7,474 nt of DNA from DATMBL01 sp050735975 (GCA_050735975.1 JBOHVS010000075.1:1-7474); one strand, 5' to 3'. Counted from the first letter of the stretch, positions 1 through 6,469 are shown. The notes: generated by a model from the sequence alone, not told the origin. Made by a program: numbers and translations.

Positions 1-1422
1 GCCTCGTATGGCCGAAAAAAAGATCGCCAGCAAAGCGAAAGCATTGATGAGATGCACGGTGTAGCTGAAGGCGCTCAGAAATATCGCTGGTGACGCGCTC
101 CAGCCTTGCGGCGACTCAATCTGCTCCGGTGTGAGACCGCTCGTGCTCAAGGCATGCGTGAGGATCGCTCCGGAAAGCGCAATGCCGATAGCGCCGCCGA
201 TGCGAGCGGTTGTAATTGTCATTCCCGAGGCTGCTCCGACTCTATCGCGTGGCACGGATCCGAGAATGGCGCTCTGGTTCGGAGAGTTGAAAATCGCCCA
301 CCCGAGGCCCGTCAAAGCCTGAGGCAAAACCATTGCGAAGATTGAAGACTCCAGTGTTAGAGAGGCGATTAAGAACTGACTGACAACGATGATCGCGGAG
401 CCCAAGGTGCAAAGCAGACGAGAGCCCAAACGATCCGACAGCCAGCCAGCCACCGGCGCTATAATGATGATCACCACGGAATTCGCGATAATGATCCAGC
501 CCATTTGCGTTGGACTAAACCCCACGAGGTTCTGCAGGTAGAAAGGCAGCAAGACACTGATCGCGGATTGCGTCGAGGTGATGAAGAACAGGCTCACATG
601 CGCTGCCGTGAACAAGCGGCTCCGAAACAGCGCCAGGCTCAAAATCGGATTGTCGGCCTTTCGCTCAGCTCGTATCAAGAGAAAGAGACTTGCCAGAGAG
701 ACGATGAAAAACGAGAATACCACGGGGTGGGCTAAACCGAGATGGGGCAGCTGGTTTAGGGCGTAGACAAAGCAGATGCTGGTGAGCAACAAGAACGCCG
801 CACCCCTAAAATCAACTTTCACCGGCTCGTTGCTCTTCGGTCTGTCCCTCAGAACTTTCCAGGCGAAGTAGGCACTAGCGAGGCCAAGCGGGATGTTAAC
901 GTGAAAAATCCAGCGCCAGCCGATCGTGTCAATGATAAAGCCTCCGAGCGTCGGGCCGGCCATGTAGCCGACGTGGAACGCCATTGACGTAAGCCCAAGA
1001 GCCTTGCCTCGCTCCGAGGCAGGCGTATTAACCGAAACCAAGGCTCTCCCATTGGCCATGACCATGGCGCCGCCGATTCCTTGAACGACCCGAAACGCAA
1101 TCAGCTGAATCGCGTTTTGCGCCAGACCGCAAAGAGCAGAACCGACGGAGAAGATCAGAAAGCCCCCGATATAAAACCATTTGCGCCCGAATAGATCGCC
1201 GAGCCGGCCCGCGGTAAGGACCAATCCGATGACAGCGAGGTCATACACGAGAAGCACCCACTGGATGAACGAAAAGTCAGTGTGAAAAACGTGGGTAAGG
1301 GTGGGCAAAGCGATCTGTATCGCCCTGTGATTCAGCGCTGCTAAAACGAGCCCGAGAGAGACCACATAAAGAACAAGTCGCGCATGCCTTCTTTGTTCGT
1401 CTGCGCTAGTTGAATCCGCCAT
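1..1422 (-). CDS. DHA2-type (EmrB/QacA-like) MFS efflux transporter, 3' end cut by window edge
   Basis: An uninterrupted frame of 474 codons runs from ATG at 1422 to the window edge. Its C-terminal stop lies outside. Seen in the translation: motif A AGRLGDLFGRK (residues 71-81), motif B RVVQGIGGAM (111-120), antiporter motif C GYMAGPTLGG (152-161) and the DHA2 signature GWRWIFHVNIPLG (168-180), followed by many hydrophobic helices up to LINAFALLAIFFSAI at the end. These mark the 14-helix drug:H+ antiporter group in the inner membrane. Family members are usually about 470-530 residues, so little is missing. The start of helix 1, usually LDxTIVNVALP, reads LNHRAIQIALP here, so the usual acidic residue is Asn31. 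No clear Shine-Dalgarno site precedes the ATG. An in-frame GTG five codons upstream (1437) is an alternative start. A hairpin sits about 20 bases upstream. The gene follows clpB and a possible small ORF on the same strand. The substrate cannot be predicted. Confidence 0.9.
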   Translation of the reverse strand, partial: MADSTSADEQRRHARLVLYVVSLGLVLAALNHRAIQIALPTLTHVFHTDFSFIQWVLLVYDLAVIGLVLTAGRLGDLFGRKWFYIGGFLIFSVGSALCGLAQNAIQLIAFRVVQGIGGAMVMANGRALVSVNTPASERGKALGLTSMAFHVGYMAGPTLGGFIIDTIGWRWIFHVNIPLGLASAYFAWKVLRDRPKSNEPVKVDFRGAAFLLLTSICFVYALNQLPHLGLAHPVVFSFFIVSLASLFLLIRAERKADNPILSLALFRSRLFTAAHVSLFFITSTQSAISVLLPFYLQNLVGFSPTQMGWIIIANSVVIIIIAPVAGWLSDRLGSRLLCTLGSAIIVVSQFLIASLTLESSIFAMVLPQALTGLGWAIFNSPNQSAILGSVPRDRVGAASGMTITTARIGGAIGIALSGAILTHALSTSGLTPEQIESPQGWSASPAIFLSAFSYTVHLINAFALLAIFFSAIRG

Positions 1423-1441
1423 GCGTTTAAAGATCACAAAG

Positions 1442-1466
1442 GGGGCAGGCGGGATTCGTCTGCCCC
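1442..1466 (-). terminator. GC-rich hairpin between the clpB unit and the MFS gene, possible terminator
   Basis: Arms at 1442-1450 and 1458-1466 form a 9-bp stem (one G-T pair) around a 7-base loop. Read on the minus strand the 3' side is followed by CTTTGTGATCTTT, a broken T-rich stretch rather than a clean T run. It lies after the possible small ORF that follows clpB and about 20 bases before the MFS start codon. It could end transcription from clpB, or act in the leader of the MFS gene. The stem is direct observation; the function is inferred. Confidence 0.45.
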
Positions 1467-1501
1467 TTCGAGGTAAGTCAGTTAAGATCGGCGGCAACCG
1501 T

Positions 1502-1678
1502 TTAAGAAGAATTACGCGAGAGAGATTCCTCTAATTCTCGGCGGAGTTCCTCTTTTGCCCGCTTGCGAGTGTGTTTCTTCTTGCTCTTTAAGATCTTGCC
1601 CGGGGGAGGAATCGCTTTTCGCACCCGTTTCAATCCGAGAGGAACTCGTCGCCGCTTGTTGTTGGCTGAGGCGGTCAA
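1502..1678 (-). CDS. possible small, very basic 58-residue protein translationally coupled to clpB
   Basis: A frame starts at TTG (1678-1676), overlaps the clpB TGA stop as TTGA, and ends at TAA (1502-1504). An AAAGGA Shine-Dalgarno-like site at 1686-1691 lies 7 bases before the TTG, and the same frame is closed by a stop a few codons upstream, so no earlier start exists. The product is rich in Lys and Arg: clusters NKRRRVP (residues 7-13), LKRVRK (16-21) and KSKKKHTRKRAK (31-42), then an acidic/basic tail EELRRELEES. It contains no membrane segment or cysteine. I do not recognise a family. Its charge suggests nucleic-acid or ribosome binding, but that is inference. Coupling to the clpB stop favours a real gene; short length and a non-ATG start argue for caution. 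It could simply be 3' non-coding sequence. Confidence 0.45.
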   Translation of the reverse strand: MTASANNKRRRVPLGLKRVRKAIPPPGKILKSKKKHTRKRAKEELRRELEESLSRNSS

Positions 1679-4302
1679 TGGAGGGTCCTTTCAGACCAGC
1701 TGTCATCCATGGGAGCTGAGCCGTCGTGGCGGAAGACCAAAGAGTCTCCATCGGAGTCAATCTTGATTCGGTCGCCTTCTTTGAATTCCCCTTCGAGGAT
1801 CTTAACCGCGAGCGGATCTTGAATCAAACGCTGAATCGTCCGCTTGAGCGGCCGCGCCCCGTAGACCGGGTCGTACCCCGTTTCCGCCAGCAAGTCTTTG
1901 GCGCGCTCCGTCACCTCCACGGCCAACTTCCTGCTTGCCAAGTTCCGGCGAAGCCGCTTTAGCTGAATATCGACGATCGTTTTGATCTCTTCGCGGCCTA
2001 GGTTGTTAAAGATGATTGTTTCGTCGACTCGGTTCAAGAACTCCGGCTTGAACGCTTCGTGCAAGGCGGCGGTCACCCGGCGCTCCATCTCCTTGCGATC
2101 TCTGTCGGCGAGATCGAGAATATACTGGCTGCCGAGGTTGGAGGTCATGATGATGACGGTATTCTTGAAGTCGACCGTCCTGCCCTGGCCATCGGTCATC
2201 CGGCCGTCTTCGAGAATCTGCAGCAGCGCGTTGAAAACCTCCGGATGGGCTTTCTCGATCTCGTCGAACAGCACCACCGAATAGGGCCGGCGCCGGACGG
2301 CTTCCGTGAGATAACCGCCTTCTTCGTAACCGACGTACCCCGGAGGCGCGCCGATCAGGCGCGAAACCGAATGCTTCTCCATGAACTCGGACATATCCAG
2401 ACGGACCATCGCCTGCTCGTCATCGAACAGGAACTCGGCGAGCGCCCGGCACAGCTCGGTTTTGCCGACGCCGGTGGGTCCAAGGAAGATAAACGATCCG
2501 ATCGGACGATTCTGGTCCTGCAAGCCCGCGCGGGCCCGACGGACGGCGTTCGACACCGCGTGAATCGCAGTGTCTTGTCCCACAACCCGCAGTTTGAGGC
2601 GGTCTTCCATTTTCAGTAGCTTCTGGATCTCTCCCTCGAGCATCTTGGAAACCGGAATGCCGGTCCACTTCGCCACGACCTCGGCGACGTCCTCCGCGTC
2701 GACCTCTTCTTTGAGCATCTTCTGGTCTTTTTGCAGCTCGGCAAGTTGTTGATTAGCTTCTTCCAGCTCCTTCTGAAGCTGAGTAAGGGTGCCATAGCGC
2801 AGCTCGGCGGCGCGGTTCAGGTCCCCCCGGCGCTGGGCTTGTTGCTCTTCGACCTTGGTGGACTCGATTTTTTCCTTGAGGGAACGAATGCGTTGTATCG
2901 ATTCCTTCTCGTTATTCCAGTGGGCCTTGAGCCCGTTAGAGATTTCGCGCAGGTTCTCGATCTCACGCTCAAGTTGCGCAAGCCTCTCTTTCGAAGCTCT
3001 GTCCTCTTCCCGCTTGAGGGCTTGCCTTTCGATTTCCAACTGTAAGATCTTGCGCTCTACCTCATCGATCTCGATCGGCATGCTATCAATTTCGATTCTC
3101 AGGCGTGATGCCGCCTCGTCGATCAAATCGATGGCTTTGTCGGGCAGGAATCGGTCGCTAATGTAGCGGTGCGATAATGTGGCGGCACCGATAATAGCGC
3201 CGTCAGTAATGCGCACTCCGTGATGAACTTCGTAACGCTCCTTGAGCCCGCGCAGAATCGCGATAGTGTCTTCTACTGACGGTTCGCCGACGTAAATCGG
3301 TTGGAAGCGTCGCTCCAAAGCCGGATCTTTTTCGACCCGCTTGCGATATTCATCGAGCGTGGTTGCGCCGACGCAGCGAAGCTCTCCACGAGCCAGGGCA
3401 GGTTTCAACATGTTTGACGCATCCATCGCGCCTTCGGCCGCTCCCGCCCCGACCAGAGTGTGGAGCTCATCAATGAACAGGATAACCTGGCCGCTGGCTT
3501 CGGTGACTTCCTTAAGTACGGCTTTCAGCCGGTCCTCGAACTCGCCGCGGAATTTCGCCCCGGCCACGAGCGCGCCCAAATCCAGCGCGACGAGCCGTTT
3601 GTTCTTCAGGCCTTCCGGGATGTCGCCGTTGACGATGCGCAAGGCGAGACCTTCAACGATCGCGGTTTTGCCTACGCCGGGCTCACCGATAAGAACCGGA
3701 TTGTTCTTGGTTCGGCGCGACAGTACCTGGACGACCCTGCGGATTTCGTCGTCACGACCGATGACCGGGTCCAACTTTCCCTTACGCGCGAGATCGGTCA
3801 AATCGCGGCTGTATTTCTCTAAAGCCTGGTACTTCTCCTCCGGGTTTGGATCGGTGATCCGTTGGGCTCCACGAATGCTCACCAAGGCATTAAGAAGCTG
3901 ATCTCGCGAGGCGCCTAGTTGTCGCAGGGCTTTGCCGGCTTCGCCGGAATCTTGAACCATCGCCAAGAGCAGATGCTCTGTAGAGACGTATTCGTCTTTT
4001 AACGCTTCGGCTTCGGACTCGGCGCCTTCGATGATTATTTTAAGACGCGGAGTAATGAAGGTTTGTCCCGCAGCGCCGGTAACTTGCGGTAGATGGTCCA
4101 AAGCCTTCTGGACCCGGTCTAGTAATGTAGAGGACGCGATTCCGAGCCTTTGCAGGACAGCGAGAGCCACGCCTTCCTTTTGGCCTAGCAAAGCCATCAG
4201 TAAATGTTCAACGTCGATGGCCTGATGGTTTCGCTTTTCGGCCAGTGATTGAGCGTGCTGGAGCGCCTCTTGAGATTTTGTCGTCAACTTGTCTAGCCTC
4301 AT
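1675..4302 (-). CDS. clpB: ATP-dependent disaggregase chaperone ClpB (Hsp100)
   Basis: This is a complete 875-residue ClpB, close to the usual 850-880. ClpB is a cytoplasmic hexamer that threads aggregated proteins through its pore with the DnaK system. Domains in order: N-terminal Clp_N repeats (about 1-145); AAA+ module 1 with Walker A GEPGVGKT (206-213), Walker B VILFIDE (273-279) and arginine fingers R331-R332; the coiled-coil middle domain (about 405-535), which distinguishes ClpB from ClpA and ClpC; and AAA+ module 2 with Walker A GPTGVGKT (608-615), pore loop GAPPGYVGY (651-659), Walker B VVLFDE (676-681) and sensor 2 GARPLKR (815-821). The IGL/IGF loop for ClpP binding is not apparent, as expected for ClpB. 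The first pore loop has Phe251 (KFRGEFE) where E. coli has Tyr, a conservative change. The ATG is supported by GAGGT (4310-4314) 7 bases upstream. No CIRCE element is seen upstream, so heat control, if any, works another way. Confidence 0.98.
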   Translation of the reverse strand: MRLDKLTTKSQEALQHAQSLAEKRNHQAIDVEHLLMALLGQKEGVALAVLQRLGIASSTLLDRVQKALDHLPQVTGAAGQTFITPRLKIIIEGAESEAEALKDEYVSTEHLLLAMVQDSGEAGKALRQLGASRDQLLNALVSIRGAQRITDPNPEEKYQALEKYSRDLTDLARKGKLDPVIGRDDEIRRVVQVLSRRTKNNPVLIGEPGVGKTAIVEGLALRIVNGDIPEGLKNKRLVALDLGALVAGAKFRGEFEDRLKAVLKEVTEASGQVILFIDELHTLVGAGAAEGAMDASNMLKPALARGELRCVGATTLDEYRKRVEKDPALERRFQPIYVGEPSVEDTIAILRGLKERYEVHHGVRITDGAIIGAATLSHRYISDRFLPDKAIDLIDEAASRLRIEIDSMPIEIDEVERKILQLEIERQALKREEDRASKERLAQLEREIENLREISNGLKAHWNNEKESIQRIRSLKEKIESTKVEEQQAQRRGDLNRAAELRYGTLTQLQKELEEANQQLAELQKDQKMLKEEVDAEDVAEVVAKWTGIPVSKMLEGEIQKLLKMEDRLKLRVVGQDTAIHAVSNAVRRARAGLQDQNRPIGSFIFLGPTGVGKTELCRALAEFLFDDEQAMVRLDMSEFMEKHSVSRLIGAPPGYVGYEEGGYLTEAVRRRPYSVVLFDEIEKAHPEVFNALLQILEDGRMTDGQGRTVDFKNTVIIMTSNLGSQYILDLADRDRKEMERRVTAALHEAFKPEFLNRVDETIIFNNLGREEIKTIVDIQLKRLRRNLASRKLAVEVTERAKDLLAETGYDPVYGARPLKRTIQRLIQDPLAVKILEGEFKEGDRIKIDSDGDSLVFRHDGSAPMDDSWSERTLH

Positions 4303-4322
4303 GATTGTTACCTCGAAGTGAA

Positions 4323-4351
4323 AAGCTAATCATCGTTCGTTCGGGTGTCAA
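4323..4351 (-). promoter_or_regulatory. candidate promoter of clpB
   Basis: Read on the minus strand, a perfect -35 box TTGACA (4351-4346) is followed after 17 bases by TAGCTT (4328-4323), a weak -10 with three of six consensus bases. Transcription would start near 4316, leaving a short leader containing the GAGGT ribosome site. CTTGACA also partly resembles the heat-shock sigma-32 -35 (CTTGAA), but no CCCCAT-like -10 is seen. Direct repeats GAAC-GAAC lie in the spacer. This is a pattern match only. Confidence 0.4.
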
Positions 4352-4373
4352 GAAAAGAGCCAAGGGCGAAGGG

Positions 4374-4436
4374 AGAGCAGGGAGCAAAGAGCAGGGAGCA
4401 TGGAGCCAGACATCAGAGATCAGAGGTCGGAGGTCG
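4374..4436. repeat. purine-rich short direct repeats
   Basis: Two exact 13-base copies of agagcagggagca (4374-4386 and 4388-4400) are followed by a partial copy (tggagc). Next comes a second short-period tract, atcagagatcagagg then tcggaggtcgg (4412-4430 and on). The tract is strongly purine-biased on the plus strand. The 10-mer tcagagatca (4413-4422) recurs on the opposite strand at 5540-5549, between the two KaiC-like genes. Similar tracts occur, from memory, between genes of many environmental bacterial genomes. Function unknown. Confidence 0.7.
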
Positions 4437-4482
4437 GCAAGAGCAAAGACATTGCGTATTGCGAATTGGGAAAGAAAATTCA

Positions 4483-4539
4483 GCCACCAAGGCACCAAGA
4501 CACTAACGGGTCTTCTTTGTGCCTTTGTGTCTTAGTGGC
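4483..4539. repeat. imperfect 21-bp inverted repeat (caccaag-type)
   Basis: Arms at 4483-4503 and 4519-4539 match in 17 of 21 positions around a 15-base centre. The left arm begins gccaccaaggcacc and the right arm ends tgtcttagtggc. Transcribed from either strand it would fold into a long stem, with some mismatches becoming G-U pairs. The arms carry an internal period (caccaag-gcaccaag-acac). It resembles a dispersed repeat I recall from several environmental phyla. It may be a small non-autonomous element or a transcript-end structure. Confidence 0.75.
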
Positions 4540-4620
4540 GGAGATTCTAAGAGCGAAGGGCAAAGGGGTAAGAGCAGGGAACTAACCCCTCAGCAATTGA
4601 GCAGCGTGCAACAAGGCTTT

Positions 4621-4682
4621 TCAGAGATCCCGCACTTCGTTCGGGATGACGCTCCTGTCATTTCGAGCGCAGCGAGAAATCG
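4621..4682. repeat. cluster of small palindromes just after the second KaiC-like gene
   Basis: Successive hairpins are visible: atcccg/cgggat (4627-4632 and 4642-4647), atgac/gtcat (4646-4650 and 4657-4661, sharing bases with the first), and atttc/gaaat around gagcgcagcga (4660-4680). On the minus strand it begins some 13 bases after the stop of the second KaiC-like gene, where it could protect or end the transcript. The layout resembles widely dispersed REP-like elements whose translation reads like FLAALEMTGASSRTKCG. No transposase is nearby, so any mobilising enzyme would be encoded elsewhere. Confidence 0.7.
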
Positions 4683-4695
4683 TTTATCTTTCGCG

Positions 4696-5508
4696 TCACT
4701 TTTCGTCTTTGGGGAGTTGAAAAACCTCCAACGCTTCCAAAGACCCGTCGTCAAGGACAACTGACTTCCCGTCCGGGGAACCAAGAACGACGCCCGTGCC
4801 TTTGACGATGTTGAACGAGTGTTCACTGGGGTTCACTGCGGTTCCTCTCATCTTTTTAATGCTTAGAGTGCGAGCAAATCGGTCGCCGACTTGATCGACT
4901 CTGAGAACGATGACGCCCGCCGCGAGAAATTCTTCGATTCCGCTGGTCGGATCGTAAGATCCACGAGAGGGAAGATGCGAGGTCAACAGATTCGTTGTGG
5001 TCAGATGGGATTGGAGCAGATGAATGAGGCTCCGGGCCTGTTCTTGGATCCGCGCGTGAGAATCCCCCGAGAGTATGAGAGGAGTGACGGGATCGATAGC
5101 AAGCCTTGAGGCGCCTAATCTCTTCGCGTACGCAGCGAGATCTGAAACGATTCTCTGCAGATCCATCGCTTTTTCGGTCGCCATTGCGGCACGAGCCCCA
5201 AAATACGGCGAGGCGTCCAGAATCACGAGTTTCTTGTCTTCGATGTAGCTCTGTAAATCCCAGTCCAAGGCACTGGAGGATTGCAAAATCTCGTTGGGCC
5301 GTTCATCGACCGTTACGTACAACGCCTTCTCTTCCTGCTGCAGGCCGGTCAGCAGAAACTGAATGCAAATCGTGGTTTTGCCCGTGCCCGCGTCGCCAGT
5401 CACGAGGTAGCAGCGACCCGGCAAAAAACCTCCTTCCAAAAGAGAGTCAAGCCCTGAAATTCCGGTTGAAACACGTTGACTGGATTTGGGTAAAGCTTTT
5501 TTATCCAA
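4696..5508 (-). CDS. single-domain KaiC-like RecA-fold ATPase (second of a tandem pair)
   Basis: This 270-residue protein carries one KaiC/RadA-type ATPase domain, half of clock KaiC (about 520 residues with two domains). Seen: the family opening RVSTGISGLDSLLEGGF (12-28), Walker A GDAGTGKTT (38-46), an acidic pair D68-E69 in YVTVDERP where KaiC has Glu-Glu, Walker B RLAIDPVTP with D139, and the late motif KMRGTAV (219-225) with H230. A C-terminal tail of about 28 residues (from S244) is absent from its neighbour. The start is TTG: AAGGA (5514-5518) lies 5 bases upstream, no other start precedes it in frame before a stop, and the N-terminus then aligns with the paralogue. The domain should bind ATP and probably forms rings. 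KaiC-like proteins outside cyanobacteria are mostly linked to signalling, but the target here is unknown. It lacks the second domain carrying KaiC's phosphorylated Ser-Thr. It is probably co-transcribed with the gene 60 bp upstream. Confidence 0.93.
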   Translation of the reverse strand: MDKKALPKSSQRVSTGISGLDSLLEGGFLPGRCYLVTGDAGTGKTTICIQFLLTGLQQEEKALYVTVDERPNEILQSSSALDWDLQSYIEDKKLVILDASPYFGARAAMATEKAMDLQRIVSDLAAYAKRLGASRLAIDPVTPLILSGDSHARIQEQARSLIHLLQSHLTTTNLLTSHLPSRGSYDPTSGIEEFLAAGVIVLRVDQVGDRFARTLSIKKMRGTAVNPSEHSFNIVKGTGVVLGSPDGKSVVLDDGSLEALEVFQLPKDEK

Positions 5509-5513
5509 GGGTT

Positions 5514-5518
5514 TCCTT
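5514..5518 (-). promoter_or_regulatory. ribosome binding site that supports the TTG start of the second KaiC-like gene
   Basis: AAGGA on the minus strand lies 5 bases before TTG at 5508-5506. No ATG or GTG occurs in frame between this point and the upstream in-frame TAG, so the TTG start is the best supported. Confidence 0.6.
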
Positions 5519-5530
5519 AACGAGAAAGAC

Positions 5531-5548
5531 CAGAGATCGTGATCTCTG
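5531..5548. repeat. 8-bp perfect inverted repeat between the two KaiC-like genes
   Basis: Arms cagagatc (5531-5538) and gatctctg (5541-5548) are separated by 2 bases. It lies in the 60-bp gap between the two ATPase genes, next to a tract (5549-5566) related to the purine-rich repeats at 4409-4436. It could be an operator-like dyad or a hairpin within the operon transcript, or merely repeat debris. It has no T run, so a terminator is unlikely. Confidence 0.55.
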
Positions 5549-5568
5549 ACATCTGACCGCTGACTCGG

Positions 5569-6297
5569 CTAGATTTCTGATAAAGGTTGGAAAACGATCC
5601 CTTGCTCTTTGACAATGTCAAATTCATGCTGTTCCGGTTTCACCGCCGTACAACGCATTTTTTCGACAACCAGACTTCGAGTAAACCGCCGACCCGACCA
5701 GACCATCTCTAAAATGACGGCGCCGGCCACCAGGTATTCTTCGATTCCATGCAGGGTTCTCTCGCCGGTTCGGGGCACCGCATACGACGTGAGAATATTG
5801 GTCGTTGGCATGGTCGTGCGCAGCAGTTGTATCAGCAAGCGTGTTTGATCTTGTATACGGGCGGCAGAGTCGCGGAGTAAGACAAAAGGCCCGGCGGGGT
5901 CGAGGACGAGCCGCTTCGCTTCCAACCGGTTGACGAAACCGCTCAGATCGGCGAGCGCTTTATGAATATCGACATGCTTTTCTCGTCCGGACCCGGGCAG
6001 CGAGCTCAGGTAGGTCGCGGCATTCAAGATCGCCAACTCTTTCTTTTCGATGTGCTTTTCGAGATCCCATCCGATCGAGGCCGCTTGTTCAATGATATCC
6101 ATGGGTCCTTCGTCGGCCGCAACGTAAATTCCTTTTTCCCCGCGAGCGAGTCCTTCGACGAGGAACTGCAAAGAAAAAATAGTCTTTCCGGTGCCGGGCT
6201 CGCCCGTTACCAGGATTGATCGACCCTTCGGAAAGCCGCCCTCCAGTATCTCGTCCAATCCCTTGATGCCGGTGGCGACGCGCTCTGTTTGGATCAT
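5569..6297 (-). CDS. single-domain KaiC-like RecA-fold ATPase (first of a tandem pair)
   Basis: This complete 242-residue protein has the same architecture as the next gene, and about half of the first 95 residues are identical by eye. Seen: RVATGIKGLDEILEGGF (6-22), Walker A GEPGTGKT (32-39), acidic pair D62-E63 in YVAADEGP at the place of KaiC's catalytic Glu-Glu, GWDL (76-79), Walker B RLVLDPAGP with D133, and KMRCTAV (213-219) with H224. The pro-residue after the Walker B Asp is shared by both copies, where clock KaiC has Ser. The ATG has GGAG 6 bases upstream. The protein is expected to be a cytoplasmic ATPase forming oligomers. A clock role is not supported because there is one domain only and no kaiA or kaiB is visible. 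The 60-bp gap to its paralogue indicates one operon. The two may have arisen by duplication and then diverged, possibly forming mixed rings, which is inference. Confidence 0.94.
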   Translation of the reverse strand: MIQTERVATGIKGLDEILEGGFPKGRSILVTGEPGTGKTIFSLQFLVEGLARGEKGIYVAADEGPMDIIEQAASIGWDLEKHIEKKELAILNAATYLSSLPGSGREKHVDIHKALADLSGFVNRLEAKRLVLDPAGPFVLLRDSAARIQDQTRLLIQLLRTTMPTTNILTSYAVPRTGERTLHGIEEYLVAGAVILEMVWSGRRFTRSLVVEKMRCTAVKPEQHEFDIVKEQGIVFQPLSEI

Positions 6298-6355
6298 GGC
6301 CTGCTCCCTAACCAGGATTATTCATGGACCGAGGAAGACCAACACAACAACACCG

Positions 6356-6368
6356 ACGCTTTAAGCGT
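6356..6368. repeat. 13-bp dyad upstream of the first KaiC-like gene
   Basis: acgctt and aagcgt flank a single central t, giving a near-perfect palindrome about 60 bases before the ATG of the first KaiC-like gene. The size and place fit an operator for a dimeric regulator. One such dyad can arise by chance, and no regulator is encoded nearby. Confidence 0.35.
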
Positions 6369-6397
6369 TCATCCAAAAGCCTTGAGCCGGGGCAGAG

Positions 6398-6469
6398 CAG
6401 GTTCAGGTTAAGGTTCAGGCTCAGTTTCGAACCTCGACCGTCGAACCTACGTTGCTTAACCTCAACCTG
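6398..6469. repeat. long imperfect inverted repeat built of aggtt units
   Basis: Outer arms caggttcaggttaag (6398-6412) and cttaacctcaacctg (6455-6469) match in 14 of 15 positions. Inside lie aggttc (6411-6416) facing gaacct (6443-6448), and the 8-mer tcgaacct occurs twice (6427-6434 and 6441-6448). The arms are themselves short tandem repeats of caggtt/aggttaa. It lies just after the coiled-coil gene in transcription order and could fold in RNA, but no T run follows. It resembles dispersed intergenic repeats and differs from those near clpB. Confidence 0.7.

Larger units (their letters stand above)
4303..4695. other. 393-bp repeat-rich intergenic region between the second KaiC-like gene and clpB
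   Basis: No credible gene lies here; the open frames across it are short and read through repeats. Starting from the clpB end, it holds the clpB ribosome site and promoter candidate, purine-rich direct repeats (4374-4436), a long imperfect inverted repeat (4483-4539), a plain stretch (4540-4620), and a cluster of small palindromes (4621-4682) that ends about 13 bases from the KaiC-like stop codon. Several unrelated repeat types side by side suggest a landing or accumulation zone for dispersed repeats. The palindromes may also stop or stabilise the upstream transcript. Confidence 0.75.

Noticed and set aside
849..1100. 83-codon minus-strand frame
   Set aside because: It overlaps the MFS gene in another frame, and the MFS frame carries all family motifs.
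1512..1760. 82-codon minus-strand frame across the clpB end
   Set aside because: It shares most of its length with clpB and with the better supported 1502-1678 frame; it has no good ribosome site and a low-complexity product.
2059..2619. 186-codon open frame on the plus strand
   Set aside because: It lies entirely antisense to clpB module 2 coding sequence and has no recognisable motif; it is a shadow of the conserved gene.
3341..3901. 186-codon open frame on the plus strand
   Set aside because: It is antisense to clpB module 1 and Ser/Arg-rich as expected for a shadow frame; no domain or ribosome site.
4374..4440. CRISPR array
   Set aside because: The repeats are 13 bases with a 1-base spacer and then degenerate; there are no regular spacers and no cas gene.
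4519..4826. Open frames reading through the palindrome cluster (such as one containing FVRDDAPVISSAARN)
   Set aside because: These peptides are translations of the dispersed repeat and of antisense KaiC-like sequence, not genes.
4696..6297. A cyanobacterial-type circadian clock operon
   Set aside because: Each protein has only one KaiC domain, the Ser-Thr phosphorylation site of the second domain is missing, and no kaiA or kaiB is visible.
6310..6350. Promoter for the first KaiC-like gene using AATAAT as -10
   Set aside because: No acceptable -35 hexamer is found 16-18 bases upstream, so one AT-rich hexamer is not enough.
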